Shown in pieces: positions 1 through 9,725 of a DNA stretch of 64,000 bases; positions within the stretch are counted from its first letter, which is position 1; every line of letters begins with the position of its first letter. The DNA lies in contig JACKEJ010000007.1 in the NCBI GenBank assembly GCA_020633055.1, positions 248,001 through 312,000 of the forward strand, read 5' to 3'. Below the pieces are notes generated by a model. It saw nothing but the letters and a program-made list of their open reading frames with translations, was not told the origin of the DNA and ran no database searches. This stretch comes from Sandaracinaceae bacterium. Lineage in GTDB: Bacteria; Myxococcota_A; Polyangia; Polyangiales; Houyiibacteriaceae. Position numbers and translations under genes: made by a program.

Positions 1-43
1 GTCGGCCTGAATCGCGACGGCGGAAGCAGGCACGCCTCCCGCG

Positions 44-737
44 TTACCATGGGACGACACGAACTTGAAAGCAGCTCAACGCTCGACCTCGGTCGCGCGC
101 TGGCAGTGAAATTCCAAGATCCCTGCCGATCTTCAGCGCAAGCTTTGTGAGGCGATGAACGGCGATGCCTAGACTGGCCAGCGGCGTAGAACCCGCGTCG
201 AACTTCGTAGTCAGGAGAGGCCTCCCACGGAGAATAGGCGAAGGGTATATCCATTGTGCCGTGAACAATTGAGACTGCTTCGCCATCCTCACGAAATTTT
301 TCCCTTGAATTCACGACGAGGACCGAGAAATAGCCTGACTTGTCTGCCATCCGCTGCTGAAGACCATTCCTTCTTCTCGCCTGCATAGTGCCTCCAGTCC
401 GACGAGCGGCCGAGAAAGCTACCGGCGACCTGATGCTTTGGCAGACGCAGTGTATGAAAATGCCGCGCGACTGCACGACCTAGAGGTCCCTGCCGAAGGC
501 ACATCTGAACCCTTCGATGCCACGAAGCCATTTGTGACCTTCCGAACGACAAGTCTGATATGGGCGGCCAACCATACCACTAGCGAGCTTGCGACACTCA
601 GGTTCTAGGCAGAATCGCAGGTAGTCAGCATTAAACGTCTGCGTGTTTTCCGCGCCCACCTGCAAGGTGTCAAAGCTCCAGGTCGCGCGATACACGCTGC
701 CAAGAGCAGATCTGAAAGAGAACGAACCGCCAAACAT
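44..737 (-). pseudogene. Broken unidentified gene, minus strand
   Basis: Three overlapping stretches on the minus strand read as plausible protein but in different frames: about 737 to 480, then about 360 to 230 (containing residues SGYFSVLVVNSREKF), then about 220 to 44. None is joined to the next without a frame change, so this is either a decayed gene or one gene with indel errors. GC here looks lower than in the rest of the window, which would fit foreign origin. I do not recognise the family. Start and end are approximate and the gene may continue past position 1. Confidence 0.3.
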
Positions 738-1284
738 TCAAACCTGATTCTGCGATTCTCATGAGATCTATGTCGCTCAACCGTCACATCTGCGTTGTTC
801 CCCGACCGGAGTCGATCCCGGGTCCACCTTCCATCAACTTGCTTCAAGGAGGGACTGCTCGAGCAAGTGACTGCGTGCGTTTTTCCCGCGATACGACGCC
901 GCAAATGGGCGTCGTCCCACGACCTGAGAACCATGGCTTCGCATCCACAGACACCACGAAGTCCCTCTCGAGCGACCGAGCGGAGTGCGAGAGAGCGACA
1001 CTGTCACGGACTTCAGCACAGTCGAGCGCGGGAGTACGGGCCTGAGAGAACGTTGTCCAGATGCCTGGAACGGGGACAATTACGGTGAATTGACTGGCTC
1101 CATGTCACTGCGTACCGTTTTGCCATACTTTAGGCGGTAGTGCGTTTGAGGATGTTGGCTGGACCAGTAGCGTGTTGCGCGCGGGATGCCGGGTCATGTG
1201 GAATATTCTCCTTGCGCCCTCAGTGCCCAAAATGGGGGATGGGTCTGCGTCTCAAGCAGATGCCCAGCGGAGAGCCCTTCCTCC

Positions 1285-1660
1285 CTACCGTCCCGTCACG
1301 GCAATGAACGTGAACAGGTCCTCGTCGCGCCTGGAGCTGACAGAGGTCCAGCCGTCGATGAACTGCCCGACGAGAGTCTGCCCGTGCGCTCGTCGAACAC
1401 GTCTGGGATAAAGTATTCGAGCCGCTCCACCTCGCGTGGAACGGGAGCACTGTGGTGGACGGACGCGCCTGCGGGATCGAGGTCCACGCGTCGCGCTTCG
1501 TCGCCGGTGCTGGAAGCGTTTCGCGTGCGAGGCCTGCCTGTTGGGCCTCCTCGGTCTCGCGGGTGAGGGCGGTTCGCCGATGCTGCGTTCGCAGGACGCG
1601 AGCATCATCAATGCAACGAGCGCCGCCGGACCTCCCCAGAGTGAGGGCTGTGGGAAACCA
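1285..1660 (-). pseudogene. Fragmented small lipoprotein
   Basis: On the minus strand a hydrophobic stretch ending in a lipobox-like LASC (Cys codon at 1593-1591) is followed, after a frame change, by a coherent segment (about 1510-1380, containing REVERLEYFIPDVFDERTG). A second frame change leads to a C-terminal segment with QFIDGWTSVSSRRDEDLF, ending in a stop at 1285. Together they suggest a secreted lipoprotein of about 120 residues with at least two indels. No family is recognised. The lipobox is seen directly; joining the pieces is inference. Confidence 0.35.
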
Positions 1661-2149
1661 TCCTGCTGACGACAAGTCACGCGGCGCTTCCGAGGTGCAC
1701 GCCGCAACGGCCAGATCGCGCTGTCCCAGGCAACGGAGCAAGCCCTCAATCTGCTTGCCAGCACCAGAGCACGGCGCGGACTCTGGGAAGAGCAGCTCTC
1801 ACGCCGTACGCCGCGAGGCTCGCGCTCGTCGGATGGGCGACCTGGTTCCACCTGGCGGCCTGCCCTGGACGAACGCCAGAACAAATGTTTGGCGGGCTGC
1901 GTCGGTCGGGGTCTAGCGCTTGATGTCTGCCGTGTTCTACCGCTGCCGCAACCAGCGGCGGTGAGGGCGGCCCGAACGAGACCAACGACCGTCGGGTTGA
2001 ACCCGCGCGCTCTGGGCGCTGGGGAACACGAAGGAACACCTGCGATGAACGTGACCGATTCTCCCTGGCAGCGCTGGCGTGCCGCCGGCTCATCATGACG
2101 CTCGCGTCGTTGCGACCTCGGCACCAGCGCGCGCTCGGCTGCGGGCAGC

Positions 2150-4640
2150 GATGGGAGCAACCCCACCCCAGCGGCGATGCAGGTACGCCGGAACCCTCGG
2201 TCGGGCTGACGGGCTCGGTGACGATGCTGGAGGAAGGTGGTCGGGCTCGCTTCAATGGTTCATGGGCGCCCGACGCCACGTGGCGGTCGTGCTGACGAGC
2301 TTATCCTGCGCCGCGCGAATTATCAGCGCGGGCGGGGCACGCTGAGCGCGTCCACGGTCACGTTCGGCGTCGACGACTGAACGAGCCCCAGACCATCACG
2401 ACGGTGACGGCGGTCGACGACCAGATCGCGAACGGTCACGCAGTCGGTCGTCGAGCACGGCGATCGGGGCTACTGACCGACACGACTGGGTGGTATGCCA
2501 CGCTGACCAGCTCCCGTCACATGCCGACGGTGATCGATGACGACTCGTGGGCGTCGCCGTCGGCCCAATCGCGCTGGCGTTCCGGAGAACGGAGGCAGCG
2601 GCGCGTTCGTGGTGCTCTCGTCGGCGCTGACGGAGCGGTCGCCGTGACGCTCGCGAGCGGTGGCGGTCGCGCGCTGCTCAGCGACGCACGAACCCGACTC
2701 CCCGGCCCTCGCTCGTGCTGACGTTCGACGCATCCAACTGGAACGTCGTCACGAGGTCACTGCGACCGGCGTGACGACGCAGTCGCCGCCGAGTCACTCG
2801 AGGTAGTCGTGGTGGCCCTGATCGACGCCGGCGGTACCACGGACGGAATGGCTACGCGAGCCCGCCGCCTGCGATCGCCGACGTCACCTTGAGGGCTGGA
2901 GACGACGAGATCGTGTATGTCGACCAGTCGGCGACCGCAGGTACGCAGGACGGCGGCAGAAGGCCAACGCTCTCTTCACGGTGCAGGCGGGGCTCGTTGC
3001 CAGCGCGGCTGGAGCCGTGGGTGGCCGAGGGGTTTGAGGCCCTGAGCGCGAGCGCGCAAATGAACGTGGTTTCGGGCTGCGCAACGTCGTCGCGGCTTCA
3101 CGGCGGGTCTGCCGGGGACGAGACCATGTCGGCAGCCGCCCCAGCACGCCGCTGGACCGCGACCGTGCTGAGCGGCGACTGCGGGTGATGACACCCCGGC
3201 GACTTCACCGTCGACCGCGGCGACAACGCGTCGATCGGTGTCGTCTATGCGGCGACGACGCGCATGGATTTGCTTCATCAGGCGCGGCGGCAGAGACGCT
3301 GGTCTCGGGGCCAGTTCCCGGAGCTGTTTGCCGGTGAACACCGTGTTCGAAGACAACTCCACGGGCGGGAATGGCGCGGCTGTGTGGATGGTTAACAGCG
3401 CCCGGTTCGAGCTGATAGATGTCACGTTCCGCGGTAACGAGGCTGCCTCGGGCTGCGGCGGCGGTACGTTGGTCAGTTCGGTACGTTCCTCCTGACGAGA
3501 ACGTGACCTTCGAGGGCAACGCAACGAGGCGGCGGCGGGGCGGTTCTGCTCTGGCACCGCCGCGACGTGGGAGCTGACGGTGCCGTCTTCCTACGAAACG
3601 TGGCGACGGAGGTGGAGGCGCCTTCGCCAGCGCCTCCGGCAGCGAGCGCGACCATCACCAACTCCCGAGGGCGCAGAACCGCGCCGCGCAAGCAGCCGGC
3701 ATCGAAGCTGTCGGTGGTGCATGGAAGCTCGACGACGTCCGGCTGACGGTAACTCAACCCTGGGCAGCGGGGGGCGGCATGAACATGGGCCCGCGCGTCG
3801 ACCACGCTGACGAACGCTCTTCTACAACGGCGCCATCGAACGGCCCTGGCGCCGGCATGCGCAACCACGGTAGCGGCCCCACGGGCCACCAACGCGCTCT
3901 TCCGTGGCAACTCGGGCCTGAACCGGGGTGGGGGGTTTCGTCAACACGGCTCGACTGGCCGGCTCACGAACGTCATCACGTTCGCGGACAATGCATCGAG
4001 CGAAGTGGGCTGGTGGCGCGGTGCTGAACGACGCGAGCGCGAGCGTTGCGCTCCGCAACGTCGCTATGTTCGGCAACGTGCCGTGGGCGGCGTGTCCGAC
4101 GTCTCCGCCCCGGCAACCTCACGCTGGACGAATAGCTGCGTCGAGGAGGTGAGCCCGGTCCGCCGTGGACTCCGTGGTCTTGCTGGTCGCGGACCCCTTC
4201 GAGTACGCCGTGACCGCAGACTTTCCTCGGCCGGGGTCATCGCCGTGCGTGAATGCTGGTTCCGACGCCGCGGCGAACGATGTCGCCACAGTGGCTTCAC
4301 GAAGCCTGGCCCCCCGCGTGGTCGTCCGCGTCGACTCTGATCACGGGCGCCGCTCGATGTGGACGCGACGCCTGGCGATACGCCTCGGCGGCGATGTCGA
4401 CGCGGACGACACTACGACCCCAGCCGCGTTCGGATCACTCGGCTTTGTGGGCGCCACGGAGACCAGCGTGGTCGGTGCACGGCGACGCACTGCGAGCTGA
4501 CCAATGACGGCCAATCGCCGACGTCATTGTGCTCGAGGGCGCAGCGCCTGCAGCCGGCAGCCCCGAGCTCCCCAGGTGCCGCAGTCCGCACCCTCACGCT
4601 CACCTGCGACGACGGGCTCAGTGACTCCTAGTCGTCTACT
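2150..4640 (+). pseudogene. Frameshifted large surface protein: Calx-beta-like repeats plus parallel beta-helix
   Basis: Motifs of a large secreted protein appear in order on the plus strand but jump between frames. First come Calx-beta-like or immunoglobulin-like repeats: VTMLEEGG near 2220, TVTAVDDQIANG near 2400, VPENGGSGAFVVLSSAL near 2577, LTFDASNWNV near 2718 and TATGVDDAV near 2758. Then come right-handed beta-helix / polymorphic outer membrane protein rungs: NTVFEDNSTGGNGAAV near 3334, LIDVTFRGNEAA near 3412, NVTFEGNA near 3501 and VALRNVAMFGN near 4045. Last is a choice-of-anchor-Q-like ending, SSPCVNAGSDAA, near 4237. This order is typical of large cell-surface proteins in Deltaproteobacteria and Myxococcota. 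Because the motifs survive, indels rather than substitutions look like the main damage. Ends are approximate; the true gene may begin upstream. Confidence 0.6.
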
Positions 4641-4904
4641 GTTCGACTGAAGGTTGCTCGAGGCGCCCGCGTTTTGAGTTCATGATGCATGCGGCGCTGC
4701 CGCCCGCAGCGCCGGACTGAATGCTGCAGCGGGGAAGCGGCGATGCGTGTGACCACGCAGGCATCAGACTTTGACAGGTTGGGCTGTCATGCCTGCGTGC
4801 TGGGGAGAGGACGGCGAACCGTGGAGTTTCGGTCCCGCGAGTGCCGGGGTGTGGCAGCAAGGCACGGCCTGGTGCCGGCAGGCCTGGCTGCAAGTGATGT
4901 CGGC

Positions 4905-5320
4905 TCAGACGAAGAGGCTAAGGGGGTAGGGAAGGGAGAGGAGGCTCGTCACCTGCTCGCCTGAATCCAGTGCGCCTGCGATCTCGACGCTATCGCGCGA
5001 GAGCGTGCTGCTCACGTCGCACGCAAACACGCACACTGTGCCCGATTTGCCGGCTGCGACTTCGCGCGTATACGTGACGCACCTCGACTCGGAGAACCCA
5101 ACGGTCAACAAGCGCCAAATTGGCGTGGTCGCTGCGCGAGCGTTCGGCCGTACTTGTGCCCATGAGCCATGAATTGATGGTGCTCGACCCGGCTCCGTTG
5201 TGAAGGCCATGTGTCAGCGCAGTACTTGGGGGAAGGTGAGCACCCATCTGACGCGTGCGCACGGATGGGCGCACGCGCTTCACCGCGTGCTTGGCGAGGT
5301 TCGCCATGCGACGCCTCACG
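4905..5320 (-). pseudogene. Possible fragment of an unidentified gene
   Basis: A minus-strand segment of about 65 residues ending at 4905 (contains CVTYTREVAAGKSGTVCVF and a Cys-containing DVSSTLSRDSVEIAG) reads like natural protein. A neighbouring frame upstream (about 5300-5130) carries another plausible piece. A frame change would be needed to join them. There is no recognisable family. It lies in the indel-rich left end of the window, so it may be the C-terminus of a real gene damaged by sequence errors. Low confidence. Confidence 0.25.
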
Positions 5321-5423
5321 CGGCGCGGCCAGACAGATGGCGCTTTACTTGCCGCTGAGCGCCATCAGCCCGCCGACGTCTCAGCTTCCCACCATCGGAT
5401 CCCTGCACTAGGCTCAGACCCGC

Positions 5424-6626
5424 ATGAGCGTGTCATTCGCGAGCTTCGAGCAGATCCAGGTGGGCGACGAGGTCGCGCTGCGGAAGGCGTTCGTGGAGGC
5501 CGACATCGAGGCCTTCGCGGCGCTCTCCGGCGACCACAACCCGCTGCACCTCGACGACACGTTCGCCACGCGCGCGCGCTTCCCTGGGCGGGTGGTGCAC
5601 GGGATGCTCTCCGCGGCGCAGGTCTCGGCCATGATCGGGATGCGGCTGCCGGGGCCCGGTGCGCTGTGGACCGAGCAGCACTTCAACTTCTTGGGCCCCG
5701 TGTTCGTGGGCGACGAAGTGACCTTCGTGCTGCGCGTGAAGCAGAAGTCGGAGGGCAGCCGCACGCTGGTGGTGGACCTGCGCGCCGAGAACCAGCGCGG
5801 CGAGGCGGTACTCAGCGGCGAGGGCAAGGTGATGGTGCTGGAGCCCAGCGAGCCAGACCAGCCCGGGCCGCGGGAGGACGAGGCTCCTCCCGTGGCGCTG
5901 GTGACTGGATCATCGCGCGGCATCGGGGCCGCCATCGCGCGTGAGCTGGCGCGCCGCGGGCACCCGGTGGTCGTCAACTGCCGCCGCAACCTCGAGCGGG
6001 CCGAGCTGCTGGCCGCCGACATCCGCGCGCAGGGTGGGGCGGCCATCGCATGTCAGGCGGACGTCGGAGACCCTGCCGCCGTGGGGCGCATGTGTCGGGC
6101 GGCTGAGAGCGCGTTCGGGCGGCCCATCCTGGTGCTGGTGAACAACGCGGCGGGCGACGTGCACGCGAAGCCCGTGGAAGCGCTCGCCTACGAAGACCTC
6201 GAGGCGCACCTGAACACGCAGCTGAAGGGCGCGTTCGTGTGCACGCAGGCGGTGCTCGGCGCGATGCTGGAGCGCGGCGCGGGCTGCATCGTCAACGTGG
6301 GCTCCATCGTGACCACCGAGAACCCTCCCACCGATTGGCTGGCCTACACAGTCGCCAAGAGCGCGCTGCTGGGCCTGACCCGCTCGCTCGCCGTGGAGCT
6401 GGGCCCCAAGGGCGTGCGCGTGAACATGGTCTCGCCGGGCATGACCGAGACCGACATGGTGCGTGACGTGTCGCCGCGCGCGCGCAAGCTGCTGGCCATG
6501 CAGGTGCCGCTGCGCCGCTTGGGGCAGCCGGCAGACGTCGCGCACGTCGTGGCCATGCTGTGCTCGGAGGACGCCGGCTTCGTGCACGGGGCCAACATCC
6601 CCGTGAGCGGGGGCCTCGCCTCATGA
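5424..6626 (+). CDS. MaoC-like hydratase fused to SDR (3-oxoacyl-ACP reductase-like)
   Basis: This 400-residue protein has two domains. Residues about 5-150 are a hot-dog-fold MaoC/R-hydratase domain with the typical FAALSGDHNPLHLD signature (catalytic Asp/His). Residues about 155-400 are a short-chain dehydrogenase with TGSSRGIG for NAD(P) binding, a VNNAAG segment and the Y308-x3-K312 catalytic pair. The two activities would dehydrate or hydrate and reduce a 3-oxo/3-hydroxyacyl thioester, so the fusion could run two consecutive steps on one carrier-bound chain. The stop overlaps the start of the following FkbH-like gene (ATGA), implying translational coupling. Start chosen at the ATG directly before the MaoC domain. 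Domain identity is firm; the substrate is unknown. Confidence 0.88.
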   Translation: MSVSFASFEQIQVGDEVALRKAFVEADIEAFAALSGDHNPLHLDDTFATRARFPGRVVHGMLSAAQVSAMIGMRLPGPGALWTEQHFNFLGPVFVGDEVTFVLRVKQKSEGSRTLVVDLRAENQRGEAVLSGEGKVMVLEPSEPDQPGPREDEAPPVALVTGSSRGIGAAIARELARRGHPVVVNCRRNLERAELLAADIRAQGGAAIACQADVGDPAAVGRMCRAAESAFGRPILVLVNNAAGDVHAKPVEALAYEDLEAHLNTQLKGAFVCTQAVLGAMLERGAGCIVNVGSIVTTENPPTDWLAYTVAKSALLGLTRSLAVELGPKGVRVNMVSPGMTETDMVRDVSPRARKLLAMQVPLRRLGQPADVAHVVAMLCSEDAGFVHGANIPVSGGLAS

Positions 6627-8587
6627 GCGATACGGACCTCCGCGCGCAGGCGGAGGAGGCGGTGCGGGAAGGGCGCTTGGGGGAGGCCCGCGTCGCCTTC
6701 GCCGAGCTCCTCGCTGCGAAACCCAGCGCCGCCACGGCCGCGGTGATCCTGCGGCAGCGGGAGTTCCTCGCGCCCGTCGGGTCCCCCGCGCGCCTGGAGG
6801 CCGAGGACGGGGAGGACCCACGCCCGGAAGACTCGGAGGAGCGTGTCGGTGCTGCGAACGCGAGTCGTACGTCCCGCCCGCTGCGTGCCGCCTTCTTGCG
6901 CTCGTTCACCGTGGAGCCCGTCGTGCCGCTCCTCGAGGCCTATGCGGCGTGCCACGGCCTCGCGCTCGAGACCTGGGTGGGCGACTTCAACGCCTACGTC
7001 CAGGAGCTGCTGGACCCCGCGAGCAGCCTGTACGCGTTCGCGCCCGACGTGGTCTTCCTGACCGTGCTCGCCGACGACCTCGTGCCCGCCCTCACGCGTG
7101 AGTTCGCGAGCCAGACGGAAGACACCATCGCGGCGGCAGCGGACGAAGCGCTCGCCACCTTCGGCACCTGTGTCCGCGCCCTCCGCACCCACAGCGTAGC
7201 GCCGCTCGTGGTGCAGAACCTCGAGGCGCCATCCTCGCCCGCTCACGGCCTGTGGGATGCCCAAGCCGCCTGCAGTCAGCGCGAGGCCTTGCAGCACCTC
7301 AACCAGCGCCTCCGACAGCTGTGCCGCGAAGTCCCCGGGGCCTACACCCTCGACTACGACGCGCTCGTGGCCCAGCACGGCGCGGCCACCTGGCGCGACC
7401 AGCAGCGCTGGGCCGCGGCCCGCATGCCCTTGTCCCGGCAAGCGCTCCTGCCGTTGGCCAAGGCCTACGCGCGCTTCGCGCTGGCCGTCGCGGGGCACAC
7501 CAAGAAGGTGCTCATCCTTGATCTGGACGACACCCTCTGGGGCGGCATCCTCGGCGAAGTTGGCGTCGAAGGGCTGCAGGTGGGCGACGACCCCCGCGGC
7601 GCCCCCTACCGTGAGCTGCAGCGGGCCGCGCTCGAGCTGCGGGACCGCGGCGTGCTGCTCGCCATCAGCAGCAAGAACGACCGCGACGACGCGCTGAACG
7701 CCATGCGCACGCTGCCTGGGATGCTGCTGCGCGAGGAACACTTCGCAGCCATGCGCATCGGCTGGCAGGACAAGGCCCAGAGCTGCCGGGAGATCGCGGC
7801 CGAGCTGAACGTGGGCGTGGACTCCCTGGTCTTTCTGGACGACAACCCCGCCGAGCGCGCCCGCGTGCGCCACGAGCTGCCCGAGGTGCACGTGCCCGAG
7901 CTCACCGACCCCGCGGGCTACGCGGCGCGCCTACGCGACGTGCCGCTCTTCGAGCGCCTCACCCTCACCGAGGAGGACCGGCAGCGCGCGCGCTTCTACG
8001 CCCAACGCCGCGAGGCGAGCGCGCTGGCCGAGGGCGCCGCGGACCTGCCGTCCTACTACCGCTCGCTCGCCATGCACGCGCACTTCGCGGGCGTGTCCCG
8101 CCTGACCCTCCCGCGCGTGGCCCAGCTCACGCAGAAGACCAACCAGTTCAACCTGACCACGCGGCGCTACACCGAGGCGGACATCACGCGCCTGGCGGGG
8201 GATGGAGGCGTCTACACCATGAGCGTGACCGACCGCTTCGGGGACCAGGGCCTCGTGGGGGTGGCCATCACGCGGCCCGTCACGAAGGGCTGGGAGCTGG
8301 ACTCCTTCCTCATGAGCTGCCGCGTCATCGGCCGCACGCTCGAGACCGCCTTCCTCGCGTTCGTCGCCGACCGGGCCCGGGCTTCCGGCTGCGAGGTTCT
8401 CCGCGGCACGGTGCTGCCCACCGCCAAGAACGCTCCCGCCCGCGACGTGTACGCCCGCCATGGGTTCACGCCGGTCGAGGCGGACGGGGCCGACCAGGGC
8501 GCCCTGTGCTACGACCTCGACCTGACCCAGCCCGGGCCCGAGGCGCCGCCCTGGGTCCAGTGTCACGTCGCCGAGGACACCCCGTGA
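6623..8587 (+). CDS. FkbH-like HAD-IIIC family protein
   Basis: The 654-residue product resembles FkbH-family proteins. The N-terminal part (about 90-285) looks like the SGNH-like module of this family. A HAD domain begins at residue 294 with ILDLDDTLWGG, where D300 and D302 would be the catalytic pair. The C-terminal part (about 500-640) looks like a GNAT fold. In studied polyketide pathways FkbH proteins take a glyceryl group from 1,3-bisphosphoglycerate, dephosphorylate it and load it on an acyl carrier protein. Here the gene is coupled to a MaoC-SDR fusion upstream (4-nt overlap) and to an ACP downstream (GTGA overlap at 8584), which is the partner such an enzyme needs. The actual acyl group is not known. 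Translation can begin at the ATG at 6623. Confidence 0.88.
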   Translation: MSDTDLRAQAEEAVREGRLGEARVAFAELLAAKPSAATAAVILRQREFLAPVGSPARLEAEDGEDPRPEDSEERVGAANASRTSRPLRAAFLRSFTVEPVVPLLEAYAACHGLALETWVGDFNAYVQELLDPASSLYAFAPDVVFLTVLADDLVPALTREFASQTEDTIAAAADEALATFGTCVRALRTHSVAPLVVQNLEAPSSPAHGLWDAQAACSQREALQHLNQRLRQLCREVPGAYTLDYDALVAQHGAATWRDQQRWAAARMPLSRQALLPLAKAYARFALAVAGHTKKVLILDLDDTLWGGILGEVGVEGLQVGDDPRGAPYRELQRAALELRDRGVLLAISSKNDRDDALNAMRTLPGMLLREEHFAAMRIGWQDKAQSCREIAAELNVGVDSLVFLDDNPAERARVRHELPEVHVPELTDPAGYAARLRDVPLFERLTLTEEDRQRARFYAQRREASALAEGAADLPSYYRSLAMHAHFAGVSRLTLPRVAQLTQKTNQFNLTTRRYTEADITRLAGDGGVYTMSVTDRFGDQGLVGVAITRPVTKGWELDSFLMSCRVIGRTLETAFLAFVADRARASGCEVLRGTVLPTAKNAPARDVYARHGFTPVEADGADQGALCYDLDLTQPGPEAPPWVQCHVAEDTP

Positions 8588-8826
8588 ACGCCGCCATCTT
8601 CGCTCGTGTGCAACGCATCATCTCCGATCTCTTCGGCGTCCCCGTCGAGTCCGTCGTCCCTGGCTCCTCCCAGGACACCATCGAGAAGTGGGACTCGCTC
8701 CAGCATCTGAACCTGGTGCTGGCCCTCGAAGAGGAGTTCGACGCCCAGTTCACGCCCGAAGAGATGGCCGAGCTGCTCACGGCCGAGCTGATCGTCATGC
8801 TCCTCGAAGAGAAGGGCCACGGGTAG
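8584..8826 (+). CDS. Acyl carrier protein, dedicated to the FkbH-like cassette
   Basis: This 80-residue acidic protein has the phosphopantetheine attachment Ser in WDSLQHLNL (about residue 38) and the four-helix ACP pattern with an EEEFDAQF segment. It starts at a GTG that overlaps the stop of the FkbH-like gene, so the two are translationally coupled. It is quite different from the housekeeping ACP at 10557, which suggests it carries a specialised acyl group such as a glyceryl or hydroxyacyl chain. Substrate is inference; the ACP assignment is firm. Confidence 0.85.
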   Translation: MNAAIFARVQRIISDLFGVPVESVVPGSSQDTIEKWDSLQHLNLVLALEEEFDAQFTPEEMAELLTAELIVMLLEEKGHG

Positions 8827-8948
8827 GGCTCTCGCAGCGTCACCCCACCGTGCGGCGCCACGCGGTCGCACCCGCCCCCGGCCCACCTTGACTTACCAAG
8901 GGCCACCGCTAAGGTAGCCCGCTTCCGTGCGCCAGCCGGCCCACCACC

Positions 8949-9509
8949 ATGCCCAGCTTCATCATCCCCACCGACGAGCTCAGCGAGAGCGGGAAGGCGT
9001 ACACCTTCGCGGTCGAGTCGTCGTGGATGGACGCGGTCATGGAGGACGCAGGTTTCCGCGGCGTGCCCGGTGAGACGGGTGAAGTCCGCGTGACGGTTCA
9101 CAAAATCGGCGACGACGTGGCCGTCTCGGGCCGTGTCCACGGCAGCTTGATCGCCACCTGCGTGCGCTGCCTCGAGGACATGCGGGTGGACGCAGACGCC
9201 AAGCTCTCGTTCAGCGTCAGCCCGCGCTCGTCCGCGAAGGAGCTGCCCGAGGAGCTGGAGCTGACGCCCGAGGATCTGGACCGCGAGTTCTACGATGGCC
9301 TGGACGTGGTCCTGGACGACATCGTGCGCGAGAGCCTCATCCTCGAGGTGCCCATGAACCCCTTGTGCAGCGAGTCCTGCCAGGGCATCGAGATTCCGGC
9401 GCATGTGCGCCCCCCAGCCGACTTCGGGGTCTCCGACAGTCAGCTGGAAACCCTTCAGAAGCTCAGGCAGGCGCTAGGAGACGCGTCTGCATCAGAAAAA
9501 CAGGAGTAA
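8949..9509 (+). CDS. yceD: YceD/DUF177 family protein
   Basis: This 186-residue protein sits directly upstream of rpmF, the conserved position of the YceD (DUF177) family, which is linked to 23S rRNA maturation and 50S assembly. Two Cys pairs, CVRC near residue 74 and CSESC near residue 139, match the family pattern and could bind zinc. The gap to rpmF is 3 nt, with an AGGAG just before it inside the end of this gene. It begins about 120 nt after the ACP gene, with no obvious terminator between. Family assignment rests on context and the Cys pattern. Confidence 0.85.
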   Translation: MPSFIIPTDELSESGKAYTFAVESSWMDAVMEDAGFRGVPGETGEVRVTVHKIGDDVAVSGRVHGSLIATCVRCLEDMRVDADAKLSFSVSPRSSAKELPEELELTPEDLDREFYDGLDVVLDDIVRESLILEVPMNPLCSESCQGIEIPAHVRPPADFGVSDSQLETLQKLRQALGDASASEKQE

Positions 9510-9512
9510 CCC

Positions 9513-9704
9513 GTGGCCGTTCCGAAGCGACGCACCAGCCGCATGAAGCGCAAGCAGCGCCGTGCCCACCATGACAAGGTGGCCGCCCCCAACCTGACGC
9601 CTTGCCCCACCTGTGGGGACATGATGGTCCCGCACCGTATCTGCCCGTCCTGCGGGCACTACAAGGGCCGTCAGTTCTTCCAGGGCAAGGAAGAGCTCGG
9701 CTGA
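9513..9704 (+). CDS. rpmF: 50S ribosomal protein L32
   Basis: This 63-residue basic protein begins MAVPKRRTSRMKRKQRRAH, the classic L32 N-terminus, and has a four-Cys zinc ribbon (CPTC and CPSC), the zinc-binding form of L32. The start is GTG at 9513, preceded by AGGAG at 9502-9506. It is placed between yceD and fabG, as in the widespread yceD-rpmF-(plsX)-fab arrangement; plsX and fabH/fabD are missing from this copy of the cluster. Confidence 0.97.
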   Translation: MAVPKRRTSRMKRKQRRAHHDKVAAPNLTPCPTCGDMMVPHRICPSCGHYKGRQFFQGKEELG

Positions 9705-9725
9705 GCTGCCGGGTGACCGTCACCG

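Noticed and set aside
1285..2166. Long Arg-rich reading frame on the minus strand
   Set aside because: Composition is that of a shadow frame in GC-rich DNA; only its last part contains natural-looking sequence, and that is described as a fragmented lipoprotein.
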